A stretch of DNA of 64,000 nucleotides from Bryobacterales bacterium (GCA_016789785.1 JAEUQE010000002.1:1-64000); one strand, 5' to 3'. Positions 43,295 to 52,616 are shown, counted from the stretch's first letter. Notes: generated by a model not told the origin, from the letters alone. Program-made: numbers and translations.

Positions 43295-44632
43295 ATGGGA
43301 GACACCACTCAAGCGGAGGTGACGGCGCTGGAGGTACGGGCGCTGACGGTTGCGCGGAAGATTGTGGAGCGTCTCCGCGATCATGGCTATCAGGCGCTGT
43401 TTGCCGGCGGATGCGTGCGCGACGAACTTCTCGGCCTTGCACCCAAGGACTACGATGTCGCCACCGATGCGCATCCCGGTCAGGTAACCGAGTTGTTTCC
43501 AGGCGCCGTTCTGGTGGGGGCGCACTTCGGCGTGGTGCTGGTGGATGGTGTGGAGGTCGCGACCTTTCGCAGTGACGCCGCCTATGGCGACGGCCGCCAT
43601 CCGGATGCGGTGACCTTCGAAACCGATCCGCGGCTGGATGCGCTACGCCGCGACTTCACGATCAACGGGATGTTCCGAGATCCGGCGGATGGGCGGCTCT
43701 ACGACTTCACTGGCGGCGAAGCAGATTTGCGGGCGGGTGTGGTGCGTGCGATCGGTGACCCGGCGGCACGATTTCGCGAGGATCATCTGCGGCTGTTGCG
43801 CGCGGTGCGTTTCGCGGCTCGTTTCGGATTCGAGATCGAGCCCGCCACGTACGCCGCGATGCGCGAGCTTCACGGTCTGATTCGCAACGTCGCGGTGGAA
43901 CGCGTCAGGGACGAGTTACTGCGGATCTTGAGCGAGGGTGGCGCGCGCCGCGGCATGGAGTTGCTGCACGGCTGCGGCTTGCTTGGTGAGATCCTGCCCG
44001 AAGCGGTGGCGTTGCGCGGCGTGGAACAGCCTGCGGAGTTTCATCCCGAAGGTGATGTGTGGACGCACGTCATGTTGATGTTGGAGGCGATGGGCAAGGC
44101 GCCGCCGGAACTCGCACTGGGTGTGCTGCTGCACGATATCGGCAAGCCGGGAACGTTCCGCATGGCCGACCGCATTCGCTTTGATGGGCACGTGGAACTG
44201 GGCGTGGAGATGAGCAAGGGGATTCTCGCCCGGTTGCGATGCTCGAACGAGATGACGGGGCGGGTCTGCTCACTGGTGGAGCATCACATGCGATTCAAGG
44301 ACGTGCACCGGATGAAACAGAGCACGCTGAAGCGGTTCCTCCGCATGGAGGACTTCGAACTGCATCTGGAGTTACACCGGTTGGATTGCGCGTCGAGCAA
44401 CCGGCAGATGGGCAACTATGAGCTGGCGCGGCGCTTGTGGACCGAGTTGCCGGTGGAGCAATTGCGGCCGCGGCCATTGATCAGCGGTGATGATCTGATC
44501 GCGGCGGGCTACCTGCCGGGGCCGGAGTTCAAGAAGATCCTGCGGGCGGTGGAGGATGCGCAGTTGGAGGGCCGCATTGCGAGCCGTGAGGAAGCGCTGG
44601 CGCTTGCGGGCGAGGTCAGCGGGAGGGGGTAG
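43295..44632 (+). CDS. cca: CCA tRNA nucleotidyltransferase / poly(A) polymerase family with HD domain
   Basis: This 445-residue protein has the class II nucleotidyltransferase head: GGCVRDELLG at about residue 37 and the DxD metal pair in KDYDVATDAHP at about 50. The neck follows (DALRRDFTINGMF; EDHLRLLRAVRFAARFGFEI), which matches tRNA CCA-adding enzymes. An HD domain is in the second half (LGVLLHDIGKPGTF). It adds or repairs the 3'-CCA end of tRNA. MGDTTQAEV (43295) is chosen as start. An in-frame ATG at 43253 would overlap the divergent permease ATG and leave no promoter. The 40 bp between the starts are AT-rich (TTTACTATGTTAACCATAT) and probably hold both promoters. Confidence 0.92.
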   Translation: MGDTTQAEVTALEVRALTVARKIVERLRDHGYQALFAGGCVRDELLGLAPKDYDVATDAHPGQVTELFPGAVLVGAHFGVVLVDGVEVATFRSDAAYGDGRHPDAVTFETDPRLDALRRDFTINGMFRDPADGRLYDFTGGEADLRAGVVRAIGDPAARFREDHLRLLRAVRFAARFGFEIEPATYAAMRELHGLIRNVAVERVRDELLRILSEGGARRGMELLHGCGLLGEILPEAVALRGVEQPAEFHPEGDVWTHVMLMLEAMGKAPPELALGVLLHDIGKPGTFRMADRIRFDGHVELGVEMSKGILARLRCSNEMTGRVCSLVEHHMRFKDVHRMKQSTLKRFLRMEDFELHLELHRLDCASSNRQMGNYELARRLWTELPVEQLRPRPLISGDDLIAAGYLPGPEFKKILRAVEDAQLEGRIASREEALALAGEVSGRG

Positions 44633-44637
44633 TGATC

Positions 44638-44778
44638 TCAGGTCACGGGCTTGTAGAAGAAGATCATGGCAAGCACGATGACAATGATGAAGATGATGAC
44701 GCCGGCTGCGGCCGCTTCGAGCCATGCGGTTTTGCCGGGATCCCTTTCCTCGCGCTGATGGTGCGATGCTACCGGCAT
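44638..44778 (-). CDS. 46-residue single-pass membrane protein
   Basis: A short frame, easily missed, encodes MPVASHHQREERDPGKTAW, an Ala-rich turn and one long transmembrane helix (GVIIFIIVIVLAMIFFY) ending KPVT. GGAG lies 5 bases before the ATG, a good ribosome-binding site. The basic/acidic N-terminus of about 20 residues would sit in the cytoplasm. No family is recognised. It converges on cca with 5 bp between stops and lies downstream of the hairpin-dense spacer that follows the fourth receptor. Confidence 0.6.
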   Translation of the reverse strand: MPVASHHQREERDPGKTAWLEAAAAGVIIFIIVIVLAMIFFYKPVT

Positions 44779-44853
44779 GGCTCCACACTAAGGCGGGACG
44801 TCGCGGTTGTCAAGGGTTAAGGTCAAGCGCAGAGGTGAGTGGTAGCGGGTTTG

Positions 44854-44950
44854 CGGCCCGGAATCATGGGCCGGGACACAGGTAGCGCTTTGTGTCCAGG
44901 ATAAATCTGAGAAGCGCCGCCCTGGTTCTGGGATTGCGTCCCAGCGGCGC
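44854..44950. repeat. Three further hairpins adjoining the triple-hairpin element
   Basis: Three consecutive inverted repeats are present. CGGCCC/GGGCCG spans 44854-44873, GGACACA/TGTGTCC spans 44874-44897, and GCGCCGC/GCGGCGC spans 44914-44950 with an inner TGGG/CCCA. With the element just downstream, about 165 bp consist almost entirely of stems. No open frame is credible here. Confidence 0.6.
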
Positions 44951-45021
44951 AGGTTGATCTTCGCCCGCCCGGAGGCATCCCCTCCTCGATAGAGGACGCG
45001 GCAGACCTGGGGGTCTGCGTT
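44946..45021. repeat. Dispersed triple-hairpin element, copy 1
   Basis: Hairpin I pairs GGCG-x-AG with CT-x-CGCC (44946-44965). Hairpin II pairs TCCTC with GAGGA around GATA (44983-44996). Hairpin III pairs GCAGACC with GGTCTGC around TGGG (45001-45018). Conserved single-stranded blocks are GTTGATCT, CGCCCGCC, GACGCG and GCGTTACG. It ends 16 bp past the stop codon of the minus-strand receptor at 45037. The same order of blocks recurs at 52512-52586. Confidence 0.75.
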
Positions 45022-45036
45022 ACGGTGTGCGTAGCG

Positions 45037-48000
45037 TCAGAAGTAGAACTTCGCTCCCAACACCGTGCGCCGGGCGTCGAGCGTCGATGTGTACTGGCCG
45101 AAGGTTCCGCTGACCTGGCGGCCCTGGGCATCGAAGCGGCCGGCGGTGTCAACGCCCTGGAAGCTGGCGTGGTTGAAGAAATTGTAGAACTCGAAGCGAA
45201 GTTGGAGCCGGTAGCGGTCGCCGAACGGGATGTTCTTGTAGAACGACACGTCGAAGACGTTCATTCCGGGGCCGCGGATAGGGTCCTTGGGCGCAGTGCC
45301 GATGCCGAACTCGGCGCGAGTGGGAGCCTGCACGACATCGGTATTGAAGTGGCGCAACACCGTGCGCTGGCTCTTTGGCAGGACGGGGTTACCCGTGAGG
45401 TTGACGCGCGAGTCCACGCCGGCGCCTCCGCCGCCAACCAGATCCTGCGCGGCCACCAACGAGTAGCCGATTCCCAAGGGCGCGCCGCTGGTGAAGGTGG
45501 TGACCCCGGCGAAGTCCCAATTGTCGAAGATGGCTTTGACAACAGCATTGGCGTTCATGCGCGCGCTGAGGCTCGGGAGCGAGTAGATGTAGTTGGCCAC
45601 GAAGTTGTGTGTGCGGTCGAAGTTTCCCCGGCCGTAGTTGCGCGAGCGGAAGTCGAGGAACGGATTGACTGCGTCGTTGTTGCCGTTGACGAGGTTCATC
45701 GACTTCGACCACGTGTGGGAGATGCCGAACTGCAGCCCCTTGGAAAACCGCTTGTTGATCTGGGTCTGCAGGGAGTGATAGTTGGAGGTGGAGGCGAACT
45801 CGATGTACTGAATGTCGGCATAACCCGGCAGCGGACGGAGGAAGTTGTCCGGGAGTGGCGTGTTGCCGGTGGTCGAATCGATGCTCGATGTCAGGAACCT
45901 GGTGCCATAGGGCACGGCGTTGAAACTGCGCCGTTGCAGCAGACGTCTGCCCACGTTCCCGACATAGGCTGTGTCGAGCACGGTCCCGAAACCGAGATTG
46001 CGCTGGATACCGAAGCTCCAATTGTAGACGGTGGGCGGACGGTAATCCTTCTGGAATCCGGTGACGCCCGGAGGCGAGGTGCGGAAGGGACTACGGAGGA
46101 GGTCGGCGATGGTGGTGTAGAAAGCGGTGTTGGTGACCGTCAGTGGCGGTGACTCGCGGTGGATGAGGATCTGGTCGTCATTGAAGCGGTCATAGAAGAT
46201 GCCCGTGCCGCCGCGAACCGCGGTCTTGCCGTCGCCGAACACATCCCAGGCAAAGCCGATGCGTGGCGCCACCTGAATTGGCGGTGTGTTGGCGAGGTGT
46301 TCATTCACGACGGTCATGCCCTGGAAGGGAGCCAGAGGGCTGGCGGCAAACTGGCCAATGGTGGCGGCTGGCACTTCCTGCCCGGTCACCGGATCGCGTC
46401 CCACGCGCTGGTTGGCCGCGTTGCGGAAGGGCTGGATGAGAGGCGGCTGCCTGGTGCGGTCATAGGTGGCGAGGTCAAAGGAGGCGAGTTGGTCGCCGGC
46501 GCTCCAACTTGGCTGAATGTAATAGAAACGCACGCCGGCGTCGATTGTGAAGCGCCGCGTGACCTTCCAGGTATCCTGGGCAAACCACTCCACGTTGAGA
46601 TAGCGCGAGTGGCCGTGGGGGTGGTTGGTCGATTCGGTGTAACTCTGCACGACTCCCATTAACGCATTGGAGTAAGCGAAGTTCGTCTCCAAGGGATTGT
46701 TGACGTCGCGATTGAAGTTGAACGTACCGTTGAACGCCGAACCGCGGGCCGCGTTGCGGGTGGTCCGCTCAATATAGATCCCGAACTTGGTATTGTGCGA
46801 TCCGCGCACATACGATAGATTGTCGGACCAGTTCCAGATATTGTTGGTGCCGAAGAACGGGTAGCGCGCTTCGATGTTCAGGACGCCCGCGTTGGGCACT
46901 CCGCCGAAGTTCGCATTGGGAACGAGATTATCGGGGTTGGCACCGGGATAGAACTGTGGCAAGCCGGAGAGACCGGCTTTGGATCGCGTATTGCGGTCGA
47001 GCCCTTCCTGATTCAACGGTTCCACGTTCTGCTTTGCGCGATTGATGCCGAAGGTAAATTCATTCACCAGCGTTGGGGAGAAGGTGTGGATCAGCGTAGC
47101 TACGGAGCCCGCCGAGCGGATGTCGTACTTAATGGGTAACTGGGGCCAACTGGAACTTGCGAGCACGAAGTCGAATTGCCCTTTGAACGCCTCATAGTCG
47201 TTGATGCCGCGCCAGTAGAACTGTGTCTTGGGGCCGATGTTCCAATCGATGCGCAGGATGGAATCGCGGCGGGGCTGATCGACGGTGGACTGAATCAGAG
47301 CGTTGAACGAGCGTGCCGGGTCGACGGCGTTTGGCAGCGGAAGGAGGTTGAGCAGCGCCTGGCCGTTACGGTCGATGCGGCTGGCGGGAACCATGTTGCC
47401 GGCGAAGGGGACGCGGTTGTTGAGTGGATCCCAGATCGGGATGAGCGTACCGCCCTGGTCGAAGGTCTGGGAGAAGTTGCCCTGGCGTTCGGCGGCAGTG
47501 GGGAACGTGCGGCGCACGAGATTGGTGGGGTACTTACGCGGGAGGAACTCCTGCGACCAGAAGAAGAAGAGCTTATCGCGATTCTTATTGAACTTACCAA
47601 TGGTTACGGGGCCGCCGAGGAAGTATCCCGGATAGTGAAAGCGGTACTGCGGCCGCGCGAGGTTGTCGCGGTTCCGGAAGAATTCGTTCGCGTTGAACGC
47701 TTCGTTGCGATTGAAATAGTAGGCTCCGCCGTGAAACTGATTCGTTCCGCTCTTGATGACGGTATTGATGGTGCCGCCGGAAGAGCGTCCGTACTCGGCC
47801 TGGTAGTTCGTCAGGAGTACCTTGATTTCGGCGACGGCGTCAATGGATGGGGCGAGATAAGGACCGGTCATCGACCCGGTGTCGAGGGAGGACACGCCAT
47901 CCAGTGTCAGGTTCACCGTGCCGGTCCTGTTGCCATTGATGGAGATGCCGGAGAAGTTGTTCCATCCCGGGGCGTTGCGGTTTTGGTTGTCGACCACGCC

Positions 48001-48468
48001 GGGCAAGAGCTTCACCAGTCCAAGATAATCGCGGCCTTTCAAGGGAACATTTTGTGTCTGATCGGTGGAGATCAGGCCGGCGCGTTCGGCGGATTGCGTT
48101 TGAATGCGTGCCGCTTCCGCCTTCACTTCCACGGTTTGTGTGACCTCGCCGAGTTGAAGATCGATTCGTTTCAGCACCACGCGTTCGGTAGCCGTAAGAA
48201 TAATGTCCGTTTGCTCGTAGCGCTTAAACCCCTTCGTCACAACGCTGAGCCGGAAGGTGCCCGGTAGCAGTTGTGTGAACAGAAAGTCGCCATTCGCTTC
48301 CGTGCGCGTCTGGCGAGTCTGCGAGGTGGCCACGTTGGTGATGGTGACTTCCGCATCGGCGATGGCGAGTCCGGTCTGGTCAGAGACGCTTCCGGCGATG
48401 GAACCGGTGAGTCCCTGGCCGAAACTCAGCGATACGAGGTTGAGTATCAGCAGAACGATTCGCAACAT
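45037..48468 (-). CDS. TonB-dependent receptor, Oar-like, with N-terminal carboxypeptidase-regulatory domain
   Basis: This 1143-residue outer-membrane protein starts at MLRIVLLILNLVSLSFG, a signal peptide, with AAGGGGA 6 bases upstream. The regulatory domain covers about residues 20-105 (GSIAGSVSDQTGLAIADAEV). The plug covers about 110-235, with PLKGRDYLGLVKLLPGVVD and YQAEYGRSSGGTINTVIKSG. The barrel ends GAKFYF, with the usual terminal aromatic residue. It is most similar in plug sequence to the IclR-linked receptor at 22751. It shares the divergent 228-bp region 48469-48696 with the propeller/BACON protein. The ligand is unknown. Confidence 0.9.
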   Translation of the reverse strand: MLRIVLLILNLVSLSFGQGLTGSIAGSVSDQTGLAIADAEVTITNVATSQTRQTRTEANGDFLFTQLLPGTFRLSVVTKGFKRYEQTDIILTATERVVLKRIDLQLGEVTQTVEVKAEAARIQTQSAERAGLISTDQTQNVPLKGRDYLGLVKLLPGVVDNQNRNAPGWNNFSGISINGNRTGTVNLTLDGVSSLDTGSMTGPYLAPSIDAVAEIKVLLTNYQAEYGRSSGGTINTVIKSGTNQFHGGAYYFNRNEAFNANEFFRNRDNLARPQYRFHYPGYFLGGPVTIGKFNKNRDKLFFFWSQEFLPRKYPTNLVRRTFPTAAERQGNFSQTFDQGGTLIPIWDPLNNRVPFAGNMVPASRIDRNGQALLNLLPLPNAVDPARSFNALIQSTVDQPRRDSILRIDWNIGPKTQFYWRGINDYEAFKGQFDFVLASSSWPQLPIKYDIRSAGSVATLIHTFSPTLVNEFTFGINRAKQNVEPLNQEGLDRNTRSKAGLSGLPQFYPGANPDNLVPNANFGGVPNAGVLNIEARYPFFGTNNIWNWSDNLSYVRGSHNTKFGIYIERTTRNAARGSAFNGTFNFNRDVNNPLETNFAYSNALMGVVQSYTESTNHPHGHSRYLNVEWFAQDTWKVTRRFTIDAGVRFYYIQPSWSAGDQLASFDLATYDRTRQPPLIQPFRNAANQRVGRDPVTGQEVPAATIGQFAASPLAPFQGMTVVNEHLANTPPIQVAPRIGFAWDVFGDGKTAVRGGTGIFYDRFNDDQILIHRESPPLTVTNTAFYTTIADLLRSPFRTSPPGVTGFQKDYRPPTVYNWSFGIQRNLGFGTVLDTAYVGNVGRRLLQRRSFNAVPYGTRFLTSSIDSTTGNTPLPDNFLRPLPGYADIQYIEFASTSNYHSLQTQINKRFSKGLQFGISHTWSKSMNLVNGNNDAVNPFLDFRSRNYGRGNFDRTHNFVANYIYSLPSLSARMNANAVVKAIFDNWDFAGVTTFTSGAPLGIGYSLVAAQDLVGGGGAGVDSRVNLTGNPVLPKSQRTVLRHFNTDVVQAPTRAEFGIGTAPKDPIRGPGMNVFDVSFYKNIPFGDRYRLQLRFEFYNFFNHASFQGVDTAGRFDAQGRQVSGTFGQYTSTLDARRTVLGAKFYF

Positions 48469-48696
48469 GCTTTCCCCTTAAGCGTGAATTTTGATGGTCT
48501 CAATGCCGCCGCCGAGCATATCACAACGGGACGTGAGTGGCGCGGTTGTTGTGGTGGCGTGTGGTGACGATTGGCTCGGCGCGCGGGAGAGCATTGGGTT
48601 TCTGGCGAGGTGCTTTCGTGAAGTAACAAGCCAGCGGGCAGGGATAGGACTTCCCTGATCGCGCACGACACATAATTCTGCTAATCTCGATGCGTC

Positions 48697-51600
48697 ATGA
48701 AACTCTTTGTGCGCTGGACCTTCTTTTTTCTACTCCTTTGCGCGAACTTACCGTTGCTCAATGGACAGCAGCATCGCCTGCCATTCCGTCCCGTTGATGC
48801 CGAGTACAGTGAAGCGCTCGATCGAATCATCATGATCGCGGCCGACCCAAGCAGATTGCTGATATACGATCCGGCTACGCGGGAGACAAACGCCGTTGAT
48901 TTGCCGCAGGTTCCGGTGGCGCTCTCGGTAAGTCCGAGCGGGCTGTTCGCGGCGGTCGGCGCGGGCCGGAACGTGATCTCCATCAATCTCACGGAGCGGC
49001 GGATTGTCCGGACTTACGATGCCCTCAGTTCGGGTACAGTCCGGGAAGTTGTGCTGGCGGACGGCTTCGCGTACGCAACGTCCGCGGATGGCAAGGCCGT
49101 TTCGATTCGCCTGAGCGACGGCACGCAAACGTTCTGCAACTCTTGCCCCACTGGTGGTTTGGGGATCTTACATCCCACCGCCTCCGCGATTTACTTCCAG
49201 TCATACAGCTCGAACGGAACGTTCGTTGGCCGGCTTTCAGGTGGAACACTGAACTCAGTTGAGTCTGTCACTCTCGGCGAGTCTCAGTGTGCAGTTACCG
49301 GCCTTGCAGCCGATAGCGAGCTTGTGTACGCCTCCTGTGGAGACGTTTTCCGCGCAAGTCCAGCTTCCTCACCGAGCCTAAGGCCAGTTGGGAGGTTCCT
49401 GCCGGCACATACGGTGATTCGGGAGCACCGAACCGGGCGGCGGATCGCACTGGCCGCGCGAGTCGCGAATTCCGAGGAAGTGCAGCGCGTCGTTCTTCTA
49501 GAAGCGGGCTCGTACAGAACGACGGGGACCGTTTACCCGTCGCGTTTTCGAGTCGCCACGGGCAACTTCCCGGCGGTCGTCCGCTACATATTCTTCAACC
49601 GGCCGGGAAATTCGCTCTATGTCATCAGTTCGGCTGCAAGCGGGGCAAATCTGGTGAATGACTTCGCAGTTGATGCGGTTCGACTGGACACCTTGGAGAC
49701 CTGCCCAGCGGCCTTTGACGCTCTCCCATCGTTCCAGGAAGACGCCTCTTGGCAAGGCGGCAAGTTCACTGTGAATGTCCGATCCTCCGGCAGTTGTCTC
49801 TACAACGCTTCGGCCACCGATTGGGTCGTCTTAGACGGAGGCAGCACGGGGGCGGGCGAAGGCGCGCTCTCCTACATTGTGAGGACAAATGCGACTCAGT
49901 CCGCGCGCGTAGGTGAGATTCGGATTGGGTCCGAGAGGGTCACAATTCGCCAATCTCCCCGCCCGGACAGTCCTGGTGCGACGCCCCTCCCATTCTCCAT
50001 TGTCGCGATCGACGGTCCGCAGCAGGGCAGCCGGGTGGCTTTCATCACGGAGAACCCGAACGAGTTGCACTTTTTCGCTCCAGAAACGGGCGAGGACCGC
50101 GTTTTTCCTTTGCCCTTCCGTGCAGCGGCCTTGGCGGTGAGGTCCGACGCAGCTTTCGCCGCCGTCAGGATGCCTGGCACGATCGCCTACATTGACTTGC
50201 GTTCGGGAGCAACCGTGAGACAAATCCCGATGCCGGGGCAGGTAACCAGTCTTGCAATTGGGTCGAATCAGTACCTGTATGCGTGCGTCGACTCGCGAAT
50301 CGTATCAGTAAACCTCGAAACCGGAGCCGCAACCACGAGCGAGGGGGGCGGGTGCAGCCGGCAACTGAGGGTCCATCCTTCAGGGACATCTCTGTATTCT
50401 GACGGCTGGGGCCGCTGGGACATTCGGCAAGGGCCCGCAAGTGCCCAGGGACCACAACGGTATTTATCGGGCCCCTTCTGGCTCAGTGGATCGAGATTGT
50501 TTGACCAGAACGGCAGCGTGCTCCGCACTTCGGAGTCGCCGGCCGACGACCTCCAGGGACTGGGACGCCTTCCAGTCGGCTCCTTGCGAGGAATCGCGAT
50601 GTCGCCGACCAGGCGCGTGATCGTCGCAATCAGTAACGATCGAGCGCACATCCACGATGATGAATCGCTGGCGGCGCTATCCTCCCGCCAACTCGCGGCT
50701 CCTGGAGGGACGTTCTGGGGCGCTGGCCGCGGCTTTGCGATCTGGAATCCATCGGGCGAGAAGGCGTTTGTGTTCTCCGAGTGGCGAAACAATGGGGAGG
50801 TGTGGATGGTCGATGAAATCGAGCACCTGGGCAACGAATGCATGATCACGCTGGACAACACTTCGCTAGGGTTCACCGCATCCGGAGGCACGGCCGCCAT
50901 CTCTTTGACGGCGAGAGCAGGCTGCAGTTGGGTTCCCGTGGCCTCCGCTCCTTGGATCAGCATCTCGCCACAGGGCGGAGTTGGATCGGGTAGCATTCAG
51001 GTGACGGTACCGCCGAACCCTGGGCCATCGCGATCCGGCGTCATTCAACTTGGGACCCTAGGGCAAGTTACGATCTCGCAGTCGGCTGGCAGCCCCATTT
51101 CAGTGCAACTGAGTCCCTCGACGCTTCGGGTTTCCGCGTTAGGAGGCAGGAGCTCGGTGAATGTGTTTGGGAACTCCTTCGGCGCGAGCGTCAACGCGGT
51201 GCCCACCGTACCATGGATGACGATCGCAAGTGCCGGTTCTTCGTGGTTCGAGGTCCAGGTGGCAGCGAATCCTGGGACAGCTCGATCCGGAAGGGTAAGG
51301 GTGGGTGTTACGGAACTCGTTGTTATCCAGGAAGGGCTAGCGGACTCCGCCCTAGGACTGCGCTTTGTGCCCGTCGCGCCCTGCCGGGTGGTTGACACGA
51401 GGCCCGATAGCGGGTTCACGGGTATCGCCGGGCCGCCTTCGCTGACGGCAGTCCGAAACGTTGCGATCGCCGGATCGTGTGGGGTACCTCCAACGGCGCA
51501 GGCATACTCGCTGAATGTGACCGCGGTACCGCGCGGACCGCTCGCTTATCTCACCATTTGGCCTGCGGGATCCTCGCGACCTCAGGTCTCTACCTTGAAC

Positions 51601-52479
51601 TCGATGGACGGGCGAATCAAAGCCAACGCGGCGATTGTACCAGCCGGCAATGGCGCACAAATCAGCCTATTCGCGAGTGACGAGACCGACGTCGTAATCG
51701 ATGTCAACGGCTACTTCGTTCCTTCAACGCTGATCACAGCGCTCCAGTTCTTCCCGGTCACGCCTTGCCGCGTCTCCGACACCCGGGTTGCCGGAGGAGC
51801 GCTGGGCGCGAATCAGTCGCGGGACTTCCGGATCGCTGAGCAGTGCGGCGTGCCGGTGGGCGCGGGCGCCTATGCTCTGAACATCACCGCGGTCCCTTCG
51901 GGTCCGCTCTCCTACCTGACGGCGTGGCCCACGGGTCAGCCGCGGCCATTCGTCTCCACCTTGAACGCTCTGGCGGGAGGCGTGGTCGCCAATGCGGCGA
52001 TCGTGCCGGCCGGCGCCAACGGAAGTGTCAGCCTGTTTGCGACCAATCCGACGCACGCCGTCATCGACGTGACGGGCTATTTCGCTCCGGCTGCCTTCGC
52101 ATCGGGCGGGTTGAACTTCTTTCCCGTCAGTCCTTGCCGGGCGGTGGATACCAGAGCCCAACAGGCTCTCACCGGCGGCCCGGCATTGATCGCTTCGCAG
52201 CGGCGGGAGTTCCCGCTGGCCAACAGTGCTTGCGAGATTCCGCCTCAGGCGCGAACACTTTCGCTGAATACCACCGTGGTTCCTTCAGGGCCGCTGCCGT
52301 TCCTCACTCTGTGGCCCGGAGGCGCGGCGCAGCCCGGTGTTTCGACGCTCAACTCGTTTGATGGCAGCATCACGTCAAACGCGGTGTTGCTGCCATTGGG
52401 AGAGGCCCGGGGGATCAGCGCGTTCGCACCAGCGGGCACGCATCTGATTCTCGATATCAACGGGTACTTCGCACCCTGA
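48697..52479 (+). CDS. Secreted beta-propeller / BACON protein with three C-terminal repeats
   Basis: This 1260-residue protein has a signal peptide (FVRWTFFFLLLCANLPLLNG). Residues about 25-340 and 425-700 look like propeller blades (LLIYDPATRETNAVDLPQVP; VAFITENPNELHFFAPETG). Residues about 345-420 and 710-880 hold BACON-like domains (NASATDWVVLDGGSTGAGEG; ASAPWISISPQGGVGSGSIQ). From about residue 886 three units of about 123 residues follow, each with PCRVxDTR near its start, AYxLNxTAVPxGPLxYLTxWP in the middle and VIDVNGYF or LDINGYF at the end. Such repeats appear in secreted proteins of Acidobacteriota and Actinobacteria without an assigned function. It is probably an extracellular binding or adhesion protein. 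Confidence 0.82.
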   Translation: MKLFVRWTFFFLLLCANLPLLNGQQHRLPFRPVDAEYSEALDRIIMIAADPSRLLIYDPATRETNAVDLPQVPVALSVSPSGLFAAVGAGRNVISINLTERRIVRTYDALSSGTVREVVLADGFAYATSADGKAVSIRLSDGTQTFCNSCPTGGLGILHPTASAIYFQSYSSNGTFVGRLSGGTLNSVESVTLGESQCAVTGLAADSELVYASCGDVFRASPASSPSLRPVGRFLPAHTVIREHRTGRRIALAARVANSEEVQRVVLLEAGSYRTTGTVYPSRFRVATGNFPAVVRYIFFNRPGNSLYVISSAASGANLVNDFAVDAVRLDTLETCPAAFDALPSFQEDASWQGGKFTVNVRSSGSCLYNASATDWVVLDGGSTGAGEGALSYIVRTNATQSARVGEIRIGSERVTIRQSPRPDSPGATPLPFSIVAIDGPQQGSRVAFITENPNELHFFAPETGEDRVFPLPFRAAALAVRSDAAFAAVRMPGTIAYIDLRSGATVRQIPMPGQVTSLAIGSNQYLYACVDSRIVSVNLETGAATTSEGGGCSRQLRVHPSGTSLYSDGWGRWDIRQGPASAQGPQRYLSGPFWLSGSRLFDQNGSVLRTSESPADDLQGLGRLPVGSLRGIAMSPTRRVIVAISNDRAHIHDDESLAALSSRQLAAPGGTFWGAGRGFAIWNPSGEKAFVFSEWRNNGEVWMVDEIEHLGNECMITLDNTSLGFTASGGTAAISLTARAGCSWVPVASAPWISISPQGGVGSGSIQVTVPPNPGPSRSGVIQLGTLGQVTISQSAGSPISVQLSPSTLRVSALGGRSSVNVFGNSFGASVNAVPTVPWMTIASAGSSWFEVQVAANPGTARSGRVRVGVTELVVIQEGLADSALGLRFVPVAPCRVVDTRPDSGFTGIAGPPSLTAVRNVAIAGSCGVPPTAQAYSLNVTAVPRGPLAYLTIWPAGSSRPQVSTLNSMDGRIKANAAIVPAGNGAQISLFASDETDVVIDVNGYFVPSTLITALQFFPVTPCRVSDTRVAGGALGANQSRDFRIAEQCGVPVGAGAYALNITAVPSGPLSYLTAWPTGQPRPFVSTLNALAGGVVANAAIVPAGANGSVSLFATNPTHAVIDVTGYFAPAAFASGGLNFFPVSPCRAVDTRAQQALTGGPALIASQRREFPLANSACEIPPQARTLSLNTTVVPSGPLPFLTLWPGGAAQPGVSTLNSFDGSITSNAVLLPLGEARGISAFAPAGTHLILDINGYFAP
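51361..52476 (+). repeat. Three tandem coding repeats of about 370-385 bp (PCRVxDTR...NGYF units)
   Basis: Units begin near 51361, 51747 and 52110. Each carries the PCR(V/A)xDTR entry motif, a central GPLxxLTxWPxG block and VSTLN, and closes with DxNGYF or DVTGYF. Sequence differences between units are moderate, so the duplication is not recent. Confidence 0.8.
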
Positions 52480-52511
52480 GTGGGCGCCCAGGGTCGAGAG
52501 AATATTGGGGT

Positions 52512-52586
52512 GGGCGGAGATTGATCTGCGCCCGCCCAAATGCGTCCCCTCGATGGGGGACGCGGCAGACTGAAGTCTGCGCTACG
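52512..52586. repeat. Dispersed triple-hairpin element, copy 2
   Basis: Hairpin I pairs GGGCG-x-AGAT with ATCT-x-CGCCC (52512-52533). Hairpin II pairs GTCCCC with GGGGAC (52544-52561). Hairpin III pairs GCAGACT with AGTCTGC (52565-52580). The order and connecting blocks match copy 1 in the same orientation. The element lies between convergent genes and ends 31 bp before the stop codon of the FkbM gene as read on the plus strand. It may act as a terminator for both. Confidence 0.75.
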
Positions 52587-52616
52587 TGTACTGCAAGCCA
52601 GCGCGGCTCGCGACTG

